This document shows positions 5,525 to 7,394 of a stretch of 7,394 nucleotides of DNA, one piece after another. Under the pieces are notes generated by a model. It was not told where the DNA came from. It saw only the letters and a list, made by a program, of their open reading frames with translations, and searched no databases. This stretch comes from an uncultured Oscillibacter sp. (GTDB lineage Bacteria; Bacillota; Clostridia; Oscillospirales; Oscillospiraceae), in NCBI GenBank assembly GCA_937884915.1, contig CALAAN010000179.1, positions 1-7,394 of the forward strand, given 5' to 3'. Made by a program: the position numbers and the translations under genes. Within the stretch, counting starts at the first letter, position 1; the number at the start of each line of letters is the position of its first letter.

Positions 5525-6388
5525 ATGAAAAAGTTTACCGCACTGATGCTGGCTCTGATGATGAGCCTCTCGCTGGTTGCCTGCGGCAGCAAGAGCGACG
5601 ACAGCAGCAACACCGATGATGCCAACACCGACAACAACACCGAGCAGACCGGCGGCACGCTGGTACTCGGCACCTCCGCCGACTACGCCCCGTTCGAGTT
5701 CATGTATGCCGATGACAGCGGCACGATGCAGTACGCCGGTATCGACATTTCCGCTGCGCAGTACATCGCCGACGAGATGGGCAAGGAACTTCAAGTCGAA
5801 AACATGAACTTTGACTACCTGCTCACTTCCCTCGCCAAGGGCGACTATGACATCGTCATGGCGGCTATGGAGGCCACGCCCGAGCGTCTCAACTCCGCCG
5901 ACTTCTCCGATCCCTACTACACCGACATTCCCCCGATGATCCTCGTCAAGGCTGACGCTGCTGATCAGTACGCCACCCTCGCCGACTTTGCCGGCAAGAG
6001 CGTCGGCGCGCAGGCTGCCACCACGAAGGAATCCATTGTCACCGACCAGATGGAAGGGGCAAACCTCGTTTCTCTGACGCTTGTGACCGATCTTGTCAAC
6101 GAGCTGGTCTATGACAAGATCGATGCGGTCGTGCTTGACGGCGCTGTCGCGCAGGAATATGTCGACGCCAACCCTGATTTGGCCATTGCCGGCGCTTCCT
6201 CCGAACTCGGTGAAGCACAGCCCTACTGCATCGCCGTCGCCAAGGGTGACCCCAAGGGTCTGCTGCCCAGCATCAATGCCGCCATCGCCAAGATGGCCTC
6301 CGAGAACAAGATGGAAGAATTCATCGCCGCTGCCGATGAGCTGAGCGGCAAGGCCGTCGAGGTCACCGCCGACGCTCCTGCAGCCTAA
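5525..6388 (+). CDS. Polar amino acid ABC transporter substrate-binding lipoprotein (SBP_bac_3 family)
   Basis: A 287-residue secreted lipoprotein. The N-terminus has a basic start, a hydrophobic core and a lipobox LVAC with the lipidated cysteine at residue 20. A low-complexity Ser/Asp/Asn/Thr linker (about 22-43) follows, which holds the domain away from the membrane. The mature domain begins with LVLGTSADYAPFEF (46-59) and shows AGIDI (71-75), TPERLNSADFSDPYY (118-132) with Arg121 expected to bind the substrate carboxylate, and DAVVLDG with Asp205 expected near the amino group. This wording marks the family that binds polar or charged amino acids; which one is not decidable here. AGGAG (5511-5515) lies 9 nt before the ATG. 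The permease follows after a 275-bp structured spacer, so the two are probably one transport system with unequal expression. Confidence 0.94.
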   Translation: MKKFTALMLALMMSLSLVACGSKSDDSSNTDDANTDNNTEQTGGTLVLGTSADYAPFEFMYADDSGTMQYAGIDISAAQYIADEMGKELQVENMNFDYLLTSLAKGDYDIVMAAMEATPERLNSADFSDPYYTDIPPMILVKADAADQYATLADFAGKSVGAQAATTKESIVTDQMEGANLVSLTLVTDLVNELVYDKIDAVVLDGAVAQEYVDANPDLAIAGASSELGEAQPYCIAVAKGDPKGLLPSINAAIAKMASENKMEEFIAAADELSGKAVEVTADAPAA

Positions 6389-6429
6389 GCTCTCCTCTTA
6401 ATTACGCTCTCTTCTCACTATCTCTCATA

Positions 6430-6467
6430 GCCAATGAGCAAAGCCCCCAATGGCTTTGCTCATTGGC
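6430..6467 (+). other. Perfect 16-bp hairpin after the binding-protein gene
   Basis: GCCAATGAGCAAAGCC (6430-6445) and its exact complement (6452-6467) enclose the loop CCCAAT. The stem begins 42 bp after the stop codon. There is no proper T-tract after it, so it looks more like an mRNA-stabilising or processing stem than a simple terminator. Such stems between a binding-protein gene and its permease commonly lower expression of the downstream gene. Confidence 0.75.
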
Positions 6468-6472
6468 GTCTC

Positions 6473-6504
6473 TTAATGAAAAGAGGCTCGTCTCTTTTCA
6501 TTAA
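6473..6504 (+). other. Second perfect hairpin (13 bp), possible weak terminator
   Basis: TTAATGAAAAGAG (6473-6485) and CTCTTTTCATTAA (6492-6504) pair perfectly around the loop GCTCGT. It starts 5 bp after the previous hairpin. The 3' arm contains TTTT and is followed by ATTCTT, so partial termination is possible in either direction. Together with the first stem it forms a tandem hairpin barrier between the two genes. Confidence 0.7.
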
Positions 6505-6522
6505 ATTCTTACTCCGCTCTGT

Positions 6523-6622
6523 GCCTCGCCCCCCGCGAGCGGGTGCTTCGACACTGCACCGCTGCGGTGATTTTCACTCCGCGTAAAGTGTCTCGCGCTG
6601 GCAGCGCGAAACTCTGCGAGGC
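6523..6622 (+). promoter_or_regulatory. Putative multi-branched structured leader upstream of the permease
   Basis: A closing stem GCCTCGC (6523-6529) with GCGAGGC (6616-6622) encloses several nested pairings: CCCG (6532-6535) / CGGG (6540-6543); GACACT (6550-6555) / AGTGTC (6587-6592) around CACCG (6557-6561) / CGGTG (6565-6569); and TCGCGCT (6593-6599) / AGCGCGA (6603-6609). An alternative stem CTCGC (6525-6529) / GCGAG (6535-6539) would break the closing stem. It ends about 28 nt before the permease ribosome binding site. It matches no riboswitch I recognise, so it may be a regulatory leader or a dispersed repeat. Confidence 0.45.
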
Positions 6623-6663
6623 TTATCCCAGCTAAATCACACATCTGAAAGGAGATCCCTCCC

Positions 6664-7394
6664 ATGGATTTTGCCACATGGTGGAGCGGCCTTTTTACCG
6701 GCATGTCGCCGGCGTCGTTCTTCAACTTTTCCTTTTTGCCGAAATACGGCGTCTACTTTTTGCAGGCGCTCGGCTACACGCTGCTGCTCGCGGTCGTGTC
6801 GGTCGCGCTGGCCGTCATTCCGGCGCTGCTGCTCGCGTTCATGCGCCTGAGTAAGAATCGCTTCGTGCGCGGCATTTCCGGCGCGTACATTGCGATCTTC
6901 CGCTCCACGCCGCTGCTCGTGCAGCTCTCGATCATCTACTTCGGCCTTTTCGGCGCGATCTCCATCCCGCGCCTGTACCTCTTCGGCTTTATCGACATTT
7001 CCCGCTTCATCCCCGGCGTTGTGGCCCTTGCGCTCAACAGCTCGGCCTACGTCGCCGAGATCTTCCGCGCGGGCATCCTTGCCGTCGACGCGGGCCAGAC
7101 CGAAGCCGCGCGCTCGCTGGGCCTTTCTGCCGCGCAGGCGATGAAGCTCGTCGTGCTGCCGCAGGCCATCAAGAACGTCCTGCCCGCGCTCGGCAACGAG
7201 GTCGTCACCATGGTCAAGGAATCGTCCATCTGCTCCACGCTCGGCATGGTCGAGCTGATGTTCGCCGCGAAGACCGTGGCGAACTCTACCTACATTTCCA
7301 TCGCGCCTTACGTGCTGGCGGCGCTGATGTATTTCTGCATCACCTACCCCGCCGGCAAGGCGATCGAAGCGCTCGAAAGGAGGATGCGTCGTGG
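6664..7394 (+). CDS. Polar amino acid ABC transporter permease, truncated at the window edge
   Basis: The frame from ATG 6664 is open for 243 codons to the end of the window with no stop. AAAGGAG (6648-6654) lies 9 nt before the start. The protein is an inner-membrane permease of the HisM/GlnP type: hydrophobic segments near 36-60, 71-97, 113-134, about 180-200 and 212-232; RSTPLLVQLSIIYFGL (80-95), typical of the family's early cytoplasmic region; and the EAA loop EAARSLGLSAAQAMKLVVLPQA (from 147), which docks onto the ATPase. The usual length is about 220-250 residues and ALERRMRR looks like the C-terminus, so only a few codons are probably missing. It should form the channel served by the upstream binding lipoprotein. 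An AGGAGG (7378-7383) inside the last codons is placed to start a following gene, probably the ATPase, possibly at GTG 7391. Confidence 0.93.
   Translation, partial: MDFATWWSGLFTGMSPASFFNFSFLPKYGVYFLQALGYTLLLAVVSVALAVIPALLLAFMRLSKNRFVRGISGAYIAIFRSTPLLVQLSIIYFGLFGAISIPRLYLFGFIDISRFIPGVVALALNSSAYVAEIFRAGILAVDAGQTEAARSLGLSAAQAMKLVVLPQAIKNVLPALGNEVVTMVKESSICSTLGMVELMFAAKTVANSTYISIAPYVLAALMYFCITYPAGKAIEALERRMRR

Noticed and set aside
6501..6725. 74-codon minus-strand frame across the spacer and permease start
   Set aside because: It covers the inverted repeats and the start of a clear permease, shows no recognisable domain, and I saw no convincing ribosome binding site for it.
1..7394. CRISPR arrays, tRNA or rRNA genes, insertion sequences, attachment sites
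   Set aside because: I saw no repeat-spacer pattern, tRNA cloverleaf, rRNA wording, transposase or integrase motif anywhere in the window.

Overview
The window looks like the chromosome of a GC-rich Firmicute of the Clostridia, most likely an Oscillospiraceae/Ruminococcaceae-type gut anaerobe. The evidence is strong AGGAG-type ribosome binding sites before every gene, intrinsic terminators with T-tracts, third codon positions rich in G and C, and protein families typical of that group. This placement is inference from style and was not tested by a search. All credible genes lie on the + strand.

Layout. (1) 1-877: the end of a branched-chain amino acid ABC transporter operon, with the livG tail and complete livF, closed by an intrinsic terminator at 895-925. 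(2) 1050-2743: a two-component system, an OmpR/PhoB-type response regulator with a TTG start and a histidine kinase that overlaps it by 4 bp. It has its own extended -10 promoter and a GC-rich hairpin at the start of its leader. (3) 2891-5215: a three-gene membrane-lipid cluster. It holds a small CrtO-family membrane acyltransferase homologue, a GT28-type diacylglycerol glycosyltransferase (UgtP/MGDG synthase family) and an integral-membrane PAP2-superfamily protein whose motifs look Aur1/PAP2_3-like. A promoter and a terminator-like leader hairpin precede it, and a perfect 13-bp terminator stem follows it. (4) 5264-5524: an AT-rich regulatory region with a near-consensus TTGACA-17-TATACT promoter. 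(5) 5525-7394: a polar amino acid ABC transporter, with a lipoprotein binding protein and a permease cut by the window edge. They are separated by a 275-bp spacer packed with inverted repeats.

How it fits together. The lipid cluster is the most unusual part. A CrtO-like acyltransferase would normally suggest staphyloxanthin-type carotenoid synthesis, but here its partners are a glycolipid glycosyltransferase and a lipid phosphatase/phosphotransferase. This suggests a pathway for an acylated glycolipid or modified glycolipid. The adjacent kinase has two membrane helices joined by a very short loop and a degenerate G1 box. Its operon and the lipid operon share promoter and leader motifs (TATGsTATACTGA, then a hairpin, then CACAGGATC), so this may be a membrane-sensing circuit controlling lipid composition. 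The spacer between the binding protein and the permease can fold into two perfect hairpins followed by a multi-branched structure just before the permease ribosome binding site, and is the best non-coding candidate. I see no CRISPR array, tRNA, rRNA or insertion sequence.
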